Positions 8,564 to 17,311 of a stretch of 64,000 bases of DNA are shown here, piece after piece. The DNA is from an uncultured bacterium. Lineage in GTDB: Bacteria; Bacillota; Clostridia; Lachnospirales; Lachnospiraceae. How positions within the stretch are numbered: position 1 is the first letter of the stretch; every line of letters starts with the position of its first letter. Both the position numbers and the translations under genes were made by a program. The notes beneath the pieces are model-generated. The model was not told the DNA's origin, searched no databases, and saw only the letters and a program-made list of their open reading frames with translations. The stretch covers positions 62,001-126,000 of the forward strand of contig CAMXIF010000002.1 of assembly GCA_947243845.1 (NCBI GenBank), read 5' to 3'.

Positions 8564-9702
8564 ACTCCCTCCACTACATCATCACAGACAATCAGCGCCG
8601 GCCCCAGTGACCAGGGATACGCGTCATATCTCTGCGGATACAGGCCGAAACCTTCGCACTCCCCGGAGCAGCCATAGACCCTGCCATCACGGACAGCTTT
8701 CTCCAGTGATTCCCTGCCGCGCAGGAAGGCCTGTCTGTACTTTTCTCCCACAAGAATTTTCAGTTCGATTCCCTCTTTGAGCGCCGCACAGACCATACCC
8801 GTAACGGAAGTATCGGCAGGACCTTCCAATGCCTGTAACTGCCAGGAAAAGGCTCCGTCCGCCCTCTGATAATGAAGCACCGTATCCACAAGCCCGACAA
8901 AAGGCTCCCGCAGCCGCTCCCTGCCATAATCCGACAGGAAACATTTGGACATGCCGCGGAGCATCCAGCCCACGGCCCGTCCCCAGCCGATAATTCCGTA
9001 TTTGCAATCATCCGCCATATCATAACCATGGTAGGGAAGGCCGCTTTCGCCGTCCATCCCGTAAGCCAGAAAATTGGCAATCTGCTTCACTGCCAGTTCC
9101 AAACATTCTTTGCGGTTAAAAGTCATGCCATAGCGATACAGGAACGGACACACAAGGCCCAGCATATCAGCGAACACATACCCATTTCCCTGCCCAGCCC
9201 GGTAAAGCAGGCTTCCCGCATCGTCTCTGGCGTATTCCATGGCATAATCAGCCATTTTATCTACCGCCTCCCGATACTGCCTGGTGCGGGAATCTCCTCC
9301 CTTCAATTCCACATCTGTCTTGGCCGCCCGGTTTAAATATTGCTCCAGAAAAGTCTCTCCCGCAACCAGATCGTCCGGATAATAAAGGGGCATGCCCTTT
9401 CCTCTCCATCTGTCAAAATACGCCTCCAGCACCTCTTCTATCTGCAGGATCATCTCATGCATCTGCTCCTCATCAAAGGCTTTCTTCTGCCATTCTTTCC
9501 CATACTGTCCGGCAAGTTGTGCCCGGCAGTACCATAACCCTCCTGCCAGAAGTCCGGTAGGCCAGAAAATCACATCCGCCGGCGCAACCTTCCTGCCAAG
9601 CATATATTTTTTGACAAAACGTTTGCACCGCGCTTTCGTGTCCAAGACTCCGTAACGCATAAGTTCTTTACAGGCATCTTCCATCAATAACTTCTTATTC
9701 AT
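8560..9702 (-). CDS. Glycoside hydrolase family 88/105-like protein
   Basis: 380 residues, the normal length for the (alpha/alpha)6-barrel unsaturated-uronyl hydrolases. Visible signatures are YVFADMLGLVCPFL with the probable catalytic Asp179, GWGRAVGW at 239-246 (the WxRGxGW-type motif), DTSVTGM and YPWSLGPAL. Known relatives remove 4,5-unsaturated uronic acids left by polysaccharide lyases. There is no signal peptide, so it acts inside the cell, which is odd for a degradative enzyme lying between a flippase and a polymerase. It may trim or edit a uronic-acid-containing intermediate. GAGG precedes the ATG with a good spacing. Confidence 0.8.
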   Translation of the reverse strand: MNKKLLMEDACKELMRYGVLDTKARCKRFVKKYMLGRKVAPADVIFWPTGLLAGGLWYCRAQLAGQYGKEWQKKAFDEEQMHEMILQIEEVLEAYFDRWRGKGMPLYYPDDLVAGETFLEQYLNRAAKTDVELKGGDSRTRQYREAVDKMADYAMEYARDDAGSLLYRAGQGNGYVFADMLGLVCPFLYRYGMTFNRKECLELAVKQIANFLAYGMDGESGLPYHGYDMADDCKYGIIGWGRAVGWMLRGMSKCFLSDYGRERLREPFVGLVDTVLHYQRADGAFSWQLQALEGPADTSVTGMVCAALKEGIELKILVGEKYRQAFLRGRESLEKAVRDGRVYGCSGECEGFGLYPQRYDAYPWSLGPALIVCDDVVEGV

Positions 9703-9720
9703 GATAACCTCACTCCCTAC

Positions 9721-11277
9721 CTATCTTTTCAGACCAGGAATCTTACTGGCCACTACATTCCACAGATAGGCAAATTCATCTGTTCTGTGAAACATCAACA
9801 GGAATACTGTATTATACAATACTGTTATGATCAACACCATGGCTGCAAACGTGAATACCGTTACCTGCCCCATGACCGCATGCCGGACAGGAATCACCAC
9901 CAGCGCCACCGCCAAAATGACCGCCATATACTTACAGGAATCCACAAAATACGACCACGGCCTCCTGTCAAAACACACTCGGTAAATAATCATGGGCCGA
10001 ATCAGATTTGCTAAGATCCCGGAAACCAATGTGCCCACATAAACCCCGGCCACTCCTATTTTCTGTACCAGAATAATGGACACCACCAGATTAACGCCTC
10101 CCTGTATCAGAGGCAGGTATCGGTCCTGCTCAAACAATCCCGATGCAATCTTAAAATTCAGCAGCACGGTACGGCCACCTTTCAAATAAAAATCCACCAC
10201 CAAAAGAGTCACCGTCAGCTCACTGACCATCCAGCTTTCATCCAGCCATAAACCGCCAATCAACGGCGACAGCAGATGCCAGAATCCCACCGCCCCGAAA
10301 CCAAAAAGCCAACAGGCAAAGAAGCGATACACCTTAAAAAGCTGGTACTGCCTCTCTTTCGACTCTGTAGCAACCAGATTGCCAAACCCGGAGATCACAG
10401 AGTCAAAGATGATATTTACAAAGTTTCCCACATACGTGATGATATAAACATAATTGTCCACAACCGCAGAAGTGTCCACATTGACGAAAGAAGAAATAAT
10501 AATCTTATCCGTCTGCAGTCTTGCCACATCACCGACCTTGTGACAGATGAGCGCCCTGGTCTTGGATGCCACCACCTGCGTGTCCTCTCTGCTCAGTTTC
10601 GCCACATCCTTATCTTTAAGGTAAGGATACATCCTGCCCAGAAATACGCTCACAAATATCTTCTGCAAAACTTCCACCAGCGACTGGGCCAGCAGATAAA
10701 ACAGGAAATTCTTCGTAATCACCAGCACCACTATCTGCACCAGCGTAACCACTATCTTCGTGACCGTGGTAATGTTAGTCTGGATATAGTTTTTCTGTTC
10801 TGCATTGACAAGACTGTACTTATAAGTCACAAAATAACTGATGACCGTATTGAACAGAAAGATGTAATAATATAACGTCAGTTCTCGTATGGAGAGACTG
10901 CCCGGATTTTTAAGAATATATTTCAAAAAGGGGGAGATTGCGATTCCAAGCACCGTGATCACACCGGCTATGGAAAGATATGCCCTCTTATAAAACTGCA
11001 TGTAAGATTTGATCTTCTCACGGTCGCCCTGCGCCACCGGCTTGTAAAGACTGTAATTGAGCGCTGTGCCGATTCCCATCTCTGTCAGGGACAGCACACT
11101 CAGCACATCCGTATAGATGCCGTTAACGCCCAGAAGCGTCCTGCCAAGCATCCGGATAAAAATGTCTCTTAGCAGGAAATTCATCAGTATGATCACAATA
11201 TTACTGACAAATCCGAATATGATATTTTTCCTGGCCTGTTGTATTCTGCCCATATCACGATTCTCATTCATTCCCAT
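9721..11277 (-). CDS. Polysaccharide flippase, Wzx/MVF superfamily
   Basis: About 518 residues with 12-14 membrane segments, opening with the family pattern ARKNIIFGFVSNIVIILMN and LLGVNGIYTDVLSVLSLTE. Relatives flip undecaprenyl-diphosphate-linked oligosaccharides to the outer face for Wzy polymerisation. The frame is also open to a TTG directly after the upstream stop. I chose the first ATG; no start has a convincing ribosome site, and translational coupling to the pyruvyl transferase gene is likely. The neighbouring Wzy-like and initiating transferase genes support a Wzx/Wzy pathway. Confidence 0.9.
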   Translation of the reverse strand: MGMNENRDMGRIQQARKNIIFGFVSNIVIILMNFLLRDIFIRMLGRTLLGVNGIYTDVLSVLSLTEMGIGTALNYSLYKPVAQGDREKIKSYMQFYKRAYLSIAGVITVLGIAISPFLKYILKNPGSLSIRELTLYYYIFLFNTVISYFVTYKYSLVNAEQKNYIQTNITTVTKIVVTLVQIVVLVITKNFLFYLLAQSLVEVLQKIFVSVFLGRMYPYLKDKDVAKLSREDTQVVASKTRALICHKVGDVARLQTDKIIISSFVNVDTSAVVDNYVYIITYVGNFVNIIFDSVISGFGNLVATESKERQYQLFKVYRFFACWLFGFGAVGFWHLLSPLIGGLWLDESWMVSELTVTLLVVDFYLKGGRTVLLNFKIASGLFEQDRYLPLIQGGVNLVVSIILVQKIGVAGVYVGTLVSGILANLIRPMIIYRVCFDRRPWSYFVDSCKYMAVILAVALVVIPVRHAVMGQVTVFTFAAMVLIITVLYNTVFLLMFHRTDEFAYLWNVVASKIPGLKR

Positions 11278-11301
11278 GCCGTTTCTTACGGCATAATACA
11301 A

Positions 11302-12489
11302 TTAATGTACGGATTTCCACAGTTTACGGATTTCATCCCCTGCTTCTCTGGCTCTCCTGCAGTACGCCGGCATGATCTCCATAAGCCGCCTGCAGATTTC
11401 TTCCTCCCGCTCCATCATCCAGTCGTAGGCGCCGATCAGTTCCCCCGGATCCGATAAAGACTGCACCGGCAGCACATAATGCTCCTCCGTGCCGAACAGA
11501 TCCCTGGCAATGCCTCTGGCTTTGACGGAGTATCCTACCACCAGTGTGGGCACCATGGAAGAATAAGCCGCAATGGTGGCATGGGTTCTGGCCCCGATAA
11601 ATGCCCTGCACTTGGAAATAATATATTTCAACCTCTGACAGGACATATCATCGAAGAGAAGCACCCTTTCATTGTCCCGATAGGCCTCATAAAGCTGGGC
11701 AAGTGTCTGCCTGTCATCCGTATGGCGCCACATTACGTGGGGAATCAGTGCAATAGAATGACTGCTGTTATTTAAAATATGATCCATCAGCTTGCGGTAA
11801 TTGGCGATGGTGATACCCTCCACCAATTCATTGTCCACGACCATAGGGCTGATATTGATACCGATGGTCTCCTGTTCCCGAAACCCTGCCGGCAGTGCAA
11901 AAGCCTCCGGCTCTAGGGAAAAGGCCGGATCCGGGTACTGCTTCACATTATCCATAATACCGGCATCCTGTAAAGCCTGTGCTGTAATGGATTCCCGGGG
12001 CGTGATCAGCGCATAACGTTTCAAGTCCTCCACCACTTCCGAACTCTGCAAAAGCTCCGGTTCTAAGGAACACCCCCACAAAACTGTCTTAGCCCCTGCC
12101 CGGCAAAACGTGCCATTAGCCAGCATTGCCTCTTTTCTGGGCACTTCATAACAGTACATGTCACCCCCTATGGAGAGATACAGAGGGGCCAGTTCTTTTC
12201 CCAGCACCTTACGGAAACGGTAACGCATAAAAGATTCCGGATCATGAAATATCTTACGCCAGCCATAATACCATACATGGGCCAGAAAATGCTCCGCAAT
12301 CTTACGTTCCTGCAAAATATCGCACAGAGATGCCTCCAAATATTGCCTGTCTTCCTGCTCACTGTTGGTCACCAACAGTTTGGGAATCTCTTCTATCATG
12401 TGGCAGGTACTGTTGACAATCGCCTCACAGCCATGATTACCGCTGCCGCCGTGCAAATACATGACAAGTCTGTCATTTTTATATTCCAT
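11302..12489 (-). CDS. Polysaccharide pyruvyl transferase family protein
   Basis: 395 residues, full length for the PF04230 family. It starts with VMYLHGGSGNHGCEAIV and later has LYLSIGGDMYCYEV, LITPRESITAQALQDAG and QYPDPAF, the usual family blocks. The C-terminal half has GARTHATIAAYSSMVPTLVVGYSVKARG, like the sialyltransferase-type GT-B donor domain. Members transfer pyruvate from phosphoenolpyruvate to form ketals on sugars, giving the polymer negative charge. AAGGAAAGAG lies 9-12 bases before the ATG. A palindromic intergenic repeat separates it from the initiating transferase gene. Confidence 0.88.
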   Translation of the reverse strand: MEYKNDRLVMYLHGGSGNHGCEAIVNSTCHMIEEIPKLLVTNSEQEDRQYLEASLCDILQERKIAEHFLAHVWYYGWRKIFHDPESFMRYRFRKVLGKELAPLYLSIGGDMYCYEVPRKEAMLANGTFCRAGAKTVLWGCSLEPELLQSSEVVEDLKRYALITPRESITAQALQDAGIMDNVKQYPDPAFSLEPEAFALPAGFREQETIGINISPMVVDNELVEGITIANYRKLMDHILNNSSHSIALIPHVMWRHTDDRQTLAQLYEAYRDNERVLLFDDMSCQRLKYIISKCRAFIGARTHATIAAYSSMVPTLVVGYSVKARGIARDLFGTEEHYVLPVQSLSDPGELIGAYDWMMEREEEICRRLMEIMPAYCRRAREAGDEIRKLWKSVH

Positions 12490-12528
12490 ATCTCATATCT
12501 CTTTCCTTTTGACATATACAATCAGTGC

Positions 12529-12622
12529 GGAGAATGCCGCATTTTAGGCATTCTCCTGTGTGAGAAGAACTTCTTCGCGAAGCAGCCTTTGCTGCTGAGT
12601 GATTAGACGTTCTTCTCACACA
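12529..12622. repeat. Palindromic intergenic element, family A copy 1
   Basis: There are two perfect hairpins. GGAGAATGCC (12529-12538) pairs with 12547-12556 around an eight-base loop. TGTGTGAGAAGAAC (12557-12570) pairs with 12609-12622 around 38 bases that themselves hold TTCGCGAA and an AGCAGC/GCTGCT stem. Family A begins directly after the stop codon of the initiating transferase gene. There is no T-run, so it is not an ordinary terminator. The same two-part design, with recognisably related sequence, occurs at 48.75 kb. Confidence 0.7.
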
Positions 12623-12623
12623 T

Positions 12624-14036
12624 CTATTTGGAACCCCTGCCCTTAAGCACGGCCCCCACAGTCTTAAACAGAATCTTGATATCCAGTCCAATAGACCAAT
12701 TGTCAATATATTCCAGATCCAGACGCACCACCTCATCAAAGTCGGAAATATCGCTGCGCCCGCTGATCTGCCACAATCCGGTGAGACCGGGCGTCATACT
12801 GATCCGCCGTCTGTAGTGGGAATTATACTGCTCAAACTCGTCCTCCGTAGGAGGTCTTGTCCCCACCAGACTCATATCGCCCCGCAGGATATTAAAAAAC
12901 TGCGGCAGTTCATCAATACTGGTCTTGCGGATAAATCTGCCCACCCTGGTAATCCGGGGATCGTTCTCCATCTTGAACATGAGGCCCTGCATCTCATTGG
13001 CCTTCTCCAATTCTTTCTTACGCTCCTCCGCGTCAATATACATGGAACGGAACTTATAGATTTTAAAGCGGCGTCCGTTCTTGCCAATCCTGGTCTGGGC
13101 GAAAAAAACCGGGCCTGGAGAATCTATCCTGATTGCCAGCGCCACAAAAGGCGTCAATACGGCAGTGATCAGGATTCCCACCAATCCGCCGGCTATATCC
13201 ATCAGCCGCTTGAGTGTCATCCGGCGGTAGTCATAGTGCGTAATGGAATAGGTCATGACCGTATAACCGGCAAAGCTGTCTACCGTGATCTCCCTCTGCC
13301 CGGCATCAATAATATCGATATTGTAATGGCAGACCACACCCATGGATTCCAGATCATAAATAATGTGCTTGACATACCGCTTGTCCATGTCCGGCAAGTT
13401 GATGAAGGCCTCATCCAGCGCCATCTGCCTGGCCAGAGAAAGCACATCAGAACCATCCGCCAGCACCTTGACCCCGTCTACGACCACGCCCTTCCTGTCT
13501 TCATCCACACAGGCCAACGCCACAATCTGATAATTAATATCCAGTTTTTCCTTAAGCTGGGCCATCGTCTTGTCCATCACACTGTCCTTTGTGATGACCA
13601 TGATCTTGACAAGATTGGACTCAGAAGTCAGATACACCCGAAGAATCCGTTTCATAAAAAGGCGCACCAGCCATACCACAAACACATCCAGCACTGCAAA
13701 ATATCCCCACACCATTCGGGAGAAAGCCGCCCCCCGCTGCAGCATGAACAACACGCTGGCCGCCGCCAGTACCATGAACAGATTGAATTTCAATACCGCC
13801 ACAAATTCCACAAAGATGCCGCGTTCCAGAAAACTCCTGTTCCAGTCCAGAAGAAAGCTGTATATCGTACAAAACAGCAGAAAGAACACACACACCAGCG
13901 CATGTATTTCCGGCTCCTGCACGCGGGCAAACTTCCCATAACGCAGAAGGATAGCCGCCACATATGAAATTATGATACAGAGCAGGTCTGAAAATAACAG
14001 ACAGTAGCTCTCAATGATCTTTTTCTTCCGATTCAT
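12624..14036 (-). CDS. Undecaprenyl-phosphate sugar-1-phosphate transferase (WbaP/CpsE-type)
   Basis: 470 residues in the classic long form: four or five N-terminal membrane segments (to about 135), a Rossmann-like middle domain, then the bacterial sugar transferase domain from about 275. Key blocks are KRLMDIAGG, FAQTRIGKNGRRFKIYKFRS, RKTSIDELPQFFNILRGDMS with the Asp-Glu pair, VGTRPPTEDEF and ISMTPGLTGLWQISGRSD. It moves hexose- (or HexNAc-) 1-phosphate from a UDP-sugar to undecaprenyl phosphate and so starts repeat-unit synthesis. A possible extended -10 promoter lies upstream. It is the second of two initiating enzymes in the window; the other is PglC-like. Confidence 0.93.
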   Translation of the reverse strand: MNRKKKIIESYCLLFSDLLCIIISYVAAILLRYGKFARVQEPEIHALVCVFFLLFCTIYSFLLDWNRSFLERGIFVEFVAVLKFNLFMVLAAASVLFMLQRGAAFSRMVWGYFAVLDVFVVWLVRLFMKRILRVYLTSESNLVKIMVITKDSVMDKTMAQLKEKLDINYQIVALACVDEDRKGVVVDGVKVLADGSDVLSLARQMALDEAFINLPDMDKRYVKHIIYDLESMGVVCHYNIDIIDAGQREITVDSFAGYTVMTYSITHYDYRRMTLKRLMDIAGGLVGILITAVLTPFVALAIRIDSPGPVFFAQTRIGKNGRRFKIYKFRSMYIDAEERKKELEKANEMQGLMFKMENDPRITRVGRFIRKTSIDELPQFFNILRGDMSLVGTRPPTEDEFEQYNSHYRRRISMTPGLTGLWQISGRSDISDFDEVVRLDLEYIDNWSIGLDIKILFKTVGAVLKGRGSK

Positions 14037-14071
14037 GATCCTCGTACTCTTTCATAAGTAAAACTATATCT

Positions 14072-14080
14072 AATATAGCA
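14072..14080 (-). promoter_or_regulatory. Candidate extended -10 promoter for the WbaP-type gene
   Basis: On the minus strand the 83-base gap contains TGC-TATATT, an extended -10 hexamer (five of six to consensus) within a very AT-rich stretch. The matching -35 region is poor. It lies about 36 bases before the start codon of the initiating transferase gene, a sensible place to begin a transcription unit. Confidence 0.4.
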
Positions 14081-14119
14081 TACCATTTTTAGGGGAAATT
14101 TACCACTTTTTTCATATAA

Positions 14120-15040
14120 TTAAATTTCTGATGATATTTCCCCCGCCGGTGTAATCAGTGTCCACCCTGCCCAAAGCTTCTGCATCTGTTCGGGCACATA
14201 GACCTGGGTATTCTTATGGATGGAGGGCCTTATCATAATCTTGCCGGCATGACCGTTCAATCTCGCCCCCCAGAAGCTGAACGTGCTGTTAGCACAGATA
14301 TTATGTCTGCAGTGACTCATCAACATCATATCATAGAGGCTGTCTTCCCCCTTATTCCAGTCAACAATCCGGTACTCCTTTCCCTGATACTTGGTGCGTA
14401 CATAGTCGCTGTCATCAGAAAAGATATAGAATACCGGATTGGGAACTTTCTCTTTCAGATAGCTGACCGCCTTTTCATAATAACTTTCCGTACAGATATT
14501 GCCAAACATCTCCCTATTGGCCGCATCCAGATAATCGCCCCGGCGGATGTGGATGCTTACCGACTGTGTCTGTTCCATCTCCTGCGCCATCGCCGCATTT
14601 TGCGGATTCTCACTGGCCGGAAAACGAATTTCCGACCGGATCGTATCCAGAACATCCGCATAATAAGCCTCGCAGGCCCAGTATCCCACCAGATATTTAC
14701 CGTCCCAACCCAATATTTCCGGGTGGTACATCTCCGTCTCCTCAAAAACAGGCACAAGAGCCGGATTTATCTTCCTTTTTACTTTTTCCCAAAGGCCTGC
14801 CTGCTCCTCAAACTGTCTGCCCAAAAGAGACCGCACATCCTCCGCCGCGGCAGTTTTGACGGACAGCCCCTCAAAACGGTTCAGTTCCAAGAGCCTGGGA
14901 GCTTGCATCTTCTCCTGCACTTTATCCGCAAACCAGGTAATATCCAACTTGGCTTCTTTGCCCAGCATCTCATATTTTCGATACAACGCGTACTGCTGCA
15001 GCTGATTTCCCAACCCGCCCATCAGTCTTATAATCATCAT
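14120..15040 (-). CDS. Alpha-1,2-fucosyltransferase family protein (GT11)
   Basis: 306 residues, full length for GT11. It opens with IIRLMGGLGNQLQQYALYRK and carries the diagnostic HIRRGDY at 164-170, plus a final CANSTFSFWGARLN block. GT11 enzymes transfer L-fucose in alpha-1,2 linkage from GDP-fucose, though homologues in bacterial loci can use other donors. No GDP-fucose synthesis genes are in the window. The ATG is doubled (ATGATG) after GAAGAGCG and overlaps the end of a possible 28-codon leader frame. It is followed by the gap holding the promoter of the WbaP-type gene. Confidence 0.9.
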   Translation of the reverse strand: MMIIRLMGGLGNQLQQYALYRKYEMLGKEAKLDITWFADKVQEKMQAPRLLELNRFEGLSVKTAAAEDVRSLLGRQFEEQAGLWEKVKRKINPALVPVFEETEMYHPEILGWDGKYLVGYWACEAYYADVLDTIRSEIRFPASENPQNAAMAQEMEQTQSVSIHIRRGDYLDAANREMFGNICTESYYEKAVSYLKEKVPNPVFYIFSDDSDYVRTKYQGKEYRIVDWNKGEDSLYDMMLMSHCRHNICANSTFSFWGARLNGHAGKIMIRPSIHKNTQVYVPEQMQKLWAGWTLITPAGEISSEI

Positions 15041-15123
15041 CGCTCTTCGCTTCTTTCCGTTATATATCCTCTTATTTCAAATCTCTGTCCGGTATCCGAA
15101 CAGTCATATATCGTCTGTTTCAT
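15037..15123 (-). CDS. Possible 28-residue leader peptide coupled to the GT11 gene
   Basis: An ATG six bases after GAGG (GAGGCGGTTTATG) opens 28 codons starting MKQTIYDCSDTGQ. The frame ends with a TGA that overlaps the GT11 start as ATGA, the usual layout for translational coupling. A perfect 16-bp palindrome sits just upstream. No homologue is recognised, and frames this short can arise by chance. Confidence 0.3.
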   Translation of the reverse strand: MKQTIYDCSDTGQRFEIRGYITERSEER

Positions 15124-15138
15124 AAACCGCCTCGATTT

Positions 15139-15154
15139 ATGACATATATGTCAT
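15139..15154. promoter_or_regulatory. Perfect 16-bp palindrome ATGACATATATGTCAT
   Basis: The sequence equals its own reverse complement over 16 bases. It overlaps the stop codon of the upstream GT2 gene and lies just before the ribosome site of the short leader frame ahead of the GT11 gene. This could be an operator for a dimeric regulator; no regulator gene is present in the window. Confidence 0.35.
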
Positions 15155-16176
15155 TTTCTTCCATCGTACAAGCGAAATGCCGCTCGCAGAAGAATCGGCA
15201 GAATCCCATTTGGATATTTTGCCGCCAGATACAACAAAGTGTCCGCCTTGCCACTGACAGACAGAGCCGTATTTCGAAACCGCTCCCGGTTCTCCCCAGA
15301 ACCAAAAATCTCCCGAATCCTCTTCCTGTAGTCGGGATCCGGATTGCGGAGTTCATTCTTCATCACATACAGGAGCATATAACAGTATTCCCTGTTCACT
15401 GCCAGTTCCCCATTCGGCACCTGCTTGTCACGGGCTGCCCGTATCATACATGCCATCACTCTCTGCAGGCTGTCGTAGATGCCTTTATCGTAGCTGTGTA
15501 TCATGGAACTTTCCACATAGCGGTAATGGTAATAAAGCGCATCCTTCATGACCACAATCCGGGTACTGTTTAGCATAGCCGGATACATCATATTGGAATC
15601 TTCTCCAAACCGCACCCGATAATCATAATATTTTTCGTTTCCTGCAAAGACGGATTTCTCACACAATTTCATGCAGCGGGACATAGGCAGGATTCTCTGC
15701 TGTCTGCCTACCAGCCTCTGTTTCACTTCCTTGTCCAGTCTCTCCCCCTCGTAAACGCCAGGCGCGATTGCGCTGTACACCGGTTCTGTCTTTTTCTGTT
15801 TCTCCCGCAGATGGTTACAGCAGACAATCTCACCCTGCTGTCCTGTAAGATGCGCCGACATTCCGGTAAGGGTTTCCGATTCCACATAGTCATCGCTGTC
15901 CACGAACATATAATAATCCCCGGAAGCTGCGTTCATACCCGCCACGCAGGCCGAACCCGGCCCCCCGTTCTCCTTATGAACGACTCGCACCCTTGCATCC
16001 TGCCCGCCATACTCATCGCAGATACGGCCGCTGGTATCCGTGGAAGCATCGTCTACAAGGATCACTTCCAGGTTCTGATAGGTTTGCGTTAAGATGCTGT
16101 CCACGCACTCCCGCAGGTAGGTTTCCGCATTATAAACCGGCACGATCACACTGATCTTGTAGTGTTCTTTGGGCAT
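15151..16176 (-). CDS. Glycosyltransferase family 2 (GT-A)
   Basis: About 341 residues. I chose the ATG (MPKEHYKISVIV) that follows GGAGGAACAA rather than the one four codons upstream. The GT-A core is clear: SVIVPVYNAETYLRECVDSI, LVDDASTDTSGRICDEY and the metal-binding FVDSDDYV. The C-terminal half lacks membrane segments and is typical of capsule GT2 enzymes that work on lipid-linked acceptors at the inner membrane face. It forms a pair with the next GT2 upstream, the two probably adding neighbouring sugars. Donor sugar unknown. Confidence 0.9.
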   Translation of the reverse strand: MPKEHYKISVIVPVYNAETYLRECVDSILTQTYQNLEVILVDDASTDTSGRICDEYGGQDARVRVVHKENGGPGSACVAGMNAASGDYYMFVDSDDYVESETLTGMSAHLTGQQGEIVCCNHLREKQKKTEPVYSAIAPGVYEGERLDKEVKQRLVGRQQRILPMSRCMKLCEKSVFAGNEKYYDYRVRFGEDSNMMYPAMLNSTRIVVMKDALYYHYRYVESSMIHSYDKGIYDSLQRVMACMIRAARDKQVPNGELAVNREYCYMLLYVMKNELRNPDPDYRKRIREIFGSGENRERFRNTALSVSGKADTLLYLAAKYPNGILPILLRAAFRLYDGRK

Positions 16177-16297
16177 TTGTTCCTCCATTCTGGATGATGT
16201 CAGCCAACTATCTCTGATATCTTTTCATTCTCTGAAGTCATTTTCCGTTTCTTTTAACCCTTATGCCAATATACCAGCCTGAACAGATGAAAAATGA

Positions 16298-17311
16298 CTA
16301 TTGTCTACTTTTCTTAACTTCCTGCAATATACGATAAAGTTTTATATACAGCCCCGGAAAATGACCAAAGCATTTTGCTTTCAGCCAGTATCCCTCCGGC
16401 AGATAAGCGGCGCATCCTGACACCTGCATCTGTTCTTGCAGTTTTTTCCGGCACTGCGCCAGATAGTCTCCTGCTTTTCGCCGTTCCTGCGCCGTACATA
16501 ACGCTATTTTACCCGCCGTGAGCATAACGGCCGTTATTATTTTCGCCGCCGTTTGTGGCCTGAGCGTCTCGTCCATCTCCAGTATAATCTCCCGGGCAAT
16601 CTCCCAGCACCGGATCTGATCCATATAGGAAGGCGTAAAAGGCCGCTGCATGACCCCTCCCGGATTCTGATAATACCCGTATCCCGGATAGGATGTCTCC
16701 ACGGCTTTGCCCAAATAGGGCAGGATATCCACCAGAAAAAGCATATCCTCCCCTACGGTAAGCCCCTCCCGGAAACGCACTTTATCAATCAGCTGTCTGC
16801 GATAAAGTTTGCTCCAGCACCGGCAGTTGTCCCGCAGGATGCTTTCTTGCAAATACTGTTTGCTTTCATATAGGTTCTCCGAAACCGGGGATTCTCCCTG
16901 CCCCATACTTTCCCGGATAATCTTCCACGCTTCTTCTGTACTCCATGTCCGAAACCGACAGCCCGCCAGATCGCTGTTTGTGGCCGTAATCCTCTCGTGC
17001 AGATACCGCAGCATCCCGGGGCAGAGCCTGTCATCCGCATCCACGAATGTCACATAAGCCCCCTTTGCCCGTTCAATCGCATAATTGCGCGCCGCCGACA
17101 CGCCCAGATCCGACAGTGTAAACACCGTAATATTTTCATACTTTTCCTGCAGTCCGGCACAGATCTCTCCTGTCCGGTCTGTGGAACCGTCATTGACGAT
17201 CAGGACTTCCAGATTATCATAGGACTGACCTACAATGCTGTCTATGCAGTTTTCCAGATAGGCCTGTCCGTTGTGGACGGGCACGATCACACTGATCAAA
17301 TCGCTCTTCAT
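16298..17311 (-). CDS. Glycosyltransferase family 2 (GT-A)
   Basis: 337 residues. It begins LISVIVPVHNGQAYLENC, with IVNDGSTDRTGEICAGL and the DxD-type FVDADDRL metal motif; GVSAARNYAIERAKG lies between them. It is a cytoplasmic-face GT2 and its substrate is not predictable. The ATG overlaps the stop of the upstream GT4 by four bases (ATGA). A 121-base gap without a recognisable signal follows before the next GT2 start. Confidence 0.9.
   Translation of the reverse strand: MKSDLISVIVPVHNGQAYLENCIDSIVGQSYDNLEVLIVNDGSTDRTGEICAGLQEKYENITVFTLSDLGVSAARNYAIERAKGAYVTFVDADDRLCPGMLRYLHERITATNSDLAGCRFRTWSTEEAWKIIRESMGQGESPVSENLYESKQYLQESILRDNCRCWSKLYRRQLIDKVRFREGLTVGEDMLFLVDILPYLGKAVETSYPGYGYYQNPGGVMQRPFTPSYMDQIRCWEIAREIILEMDETLRPQTAAKIITAVMLTAGKIALCTAQERRKAGDYLAQCRKKLQEQMQVSGCAAYLPEGYWLKAKCFGHFPGLYIKLYRILQEVKKSRQ

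Noticed and set aside
12816..13967. 383-codon open frame on the plus strand
   Set aside because: It is exactly antisense to the WbaP-type transferase gene, has no domain or ribosome site, and is rich in His, Gln and Arg as expected for a shadow frame.
14216..15142. 308-codon open frame on the plus strand
   Set aside because: Antisense to the GT11 gene with intact HIRRGDY; no support of its own.
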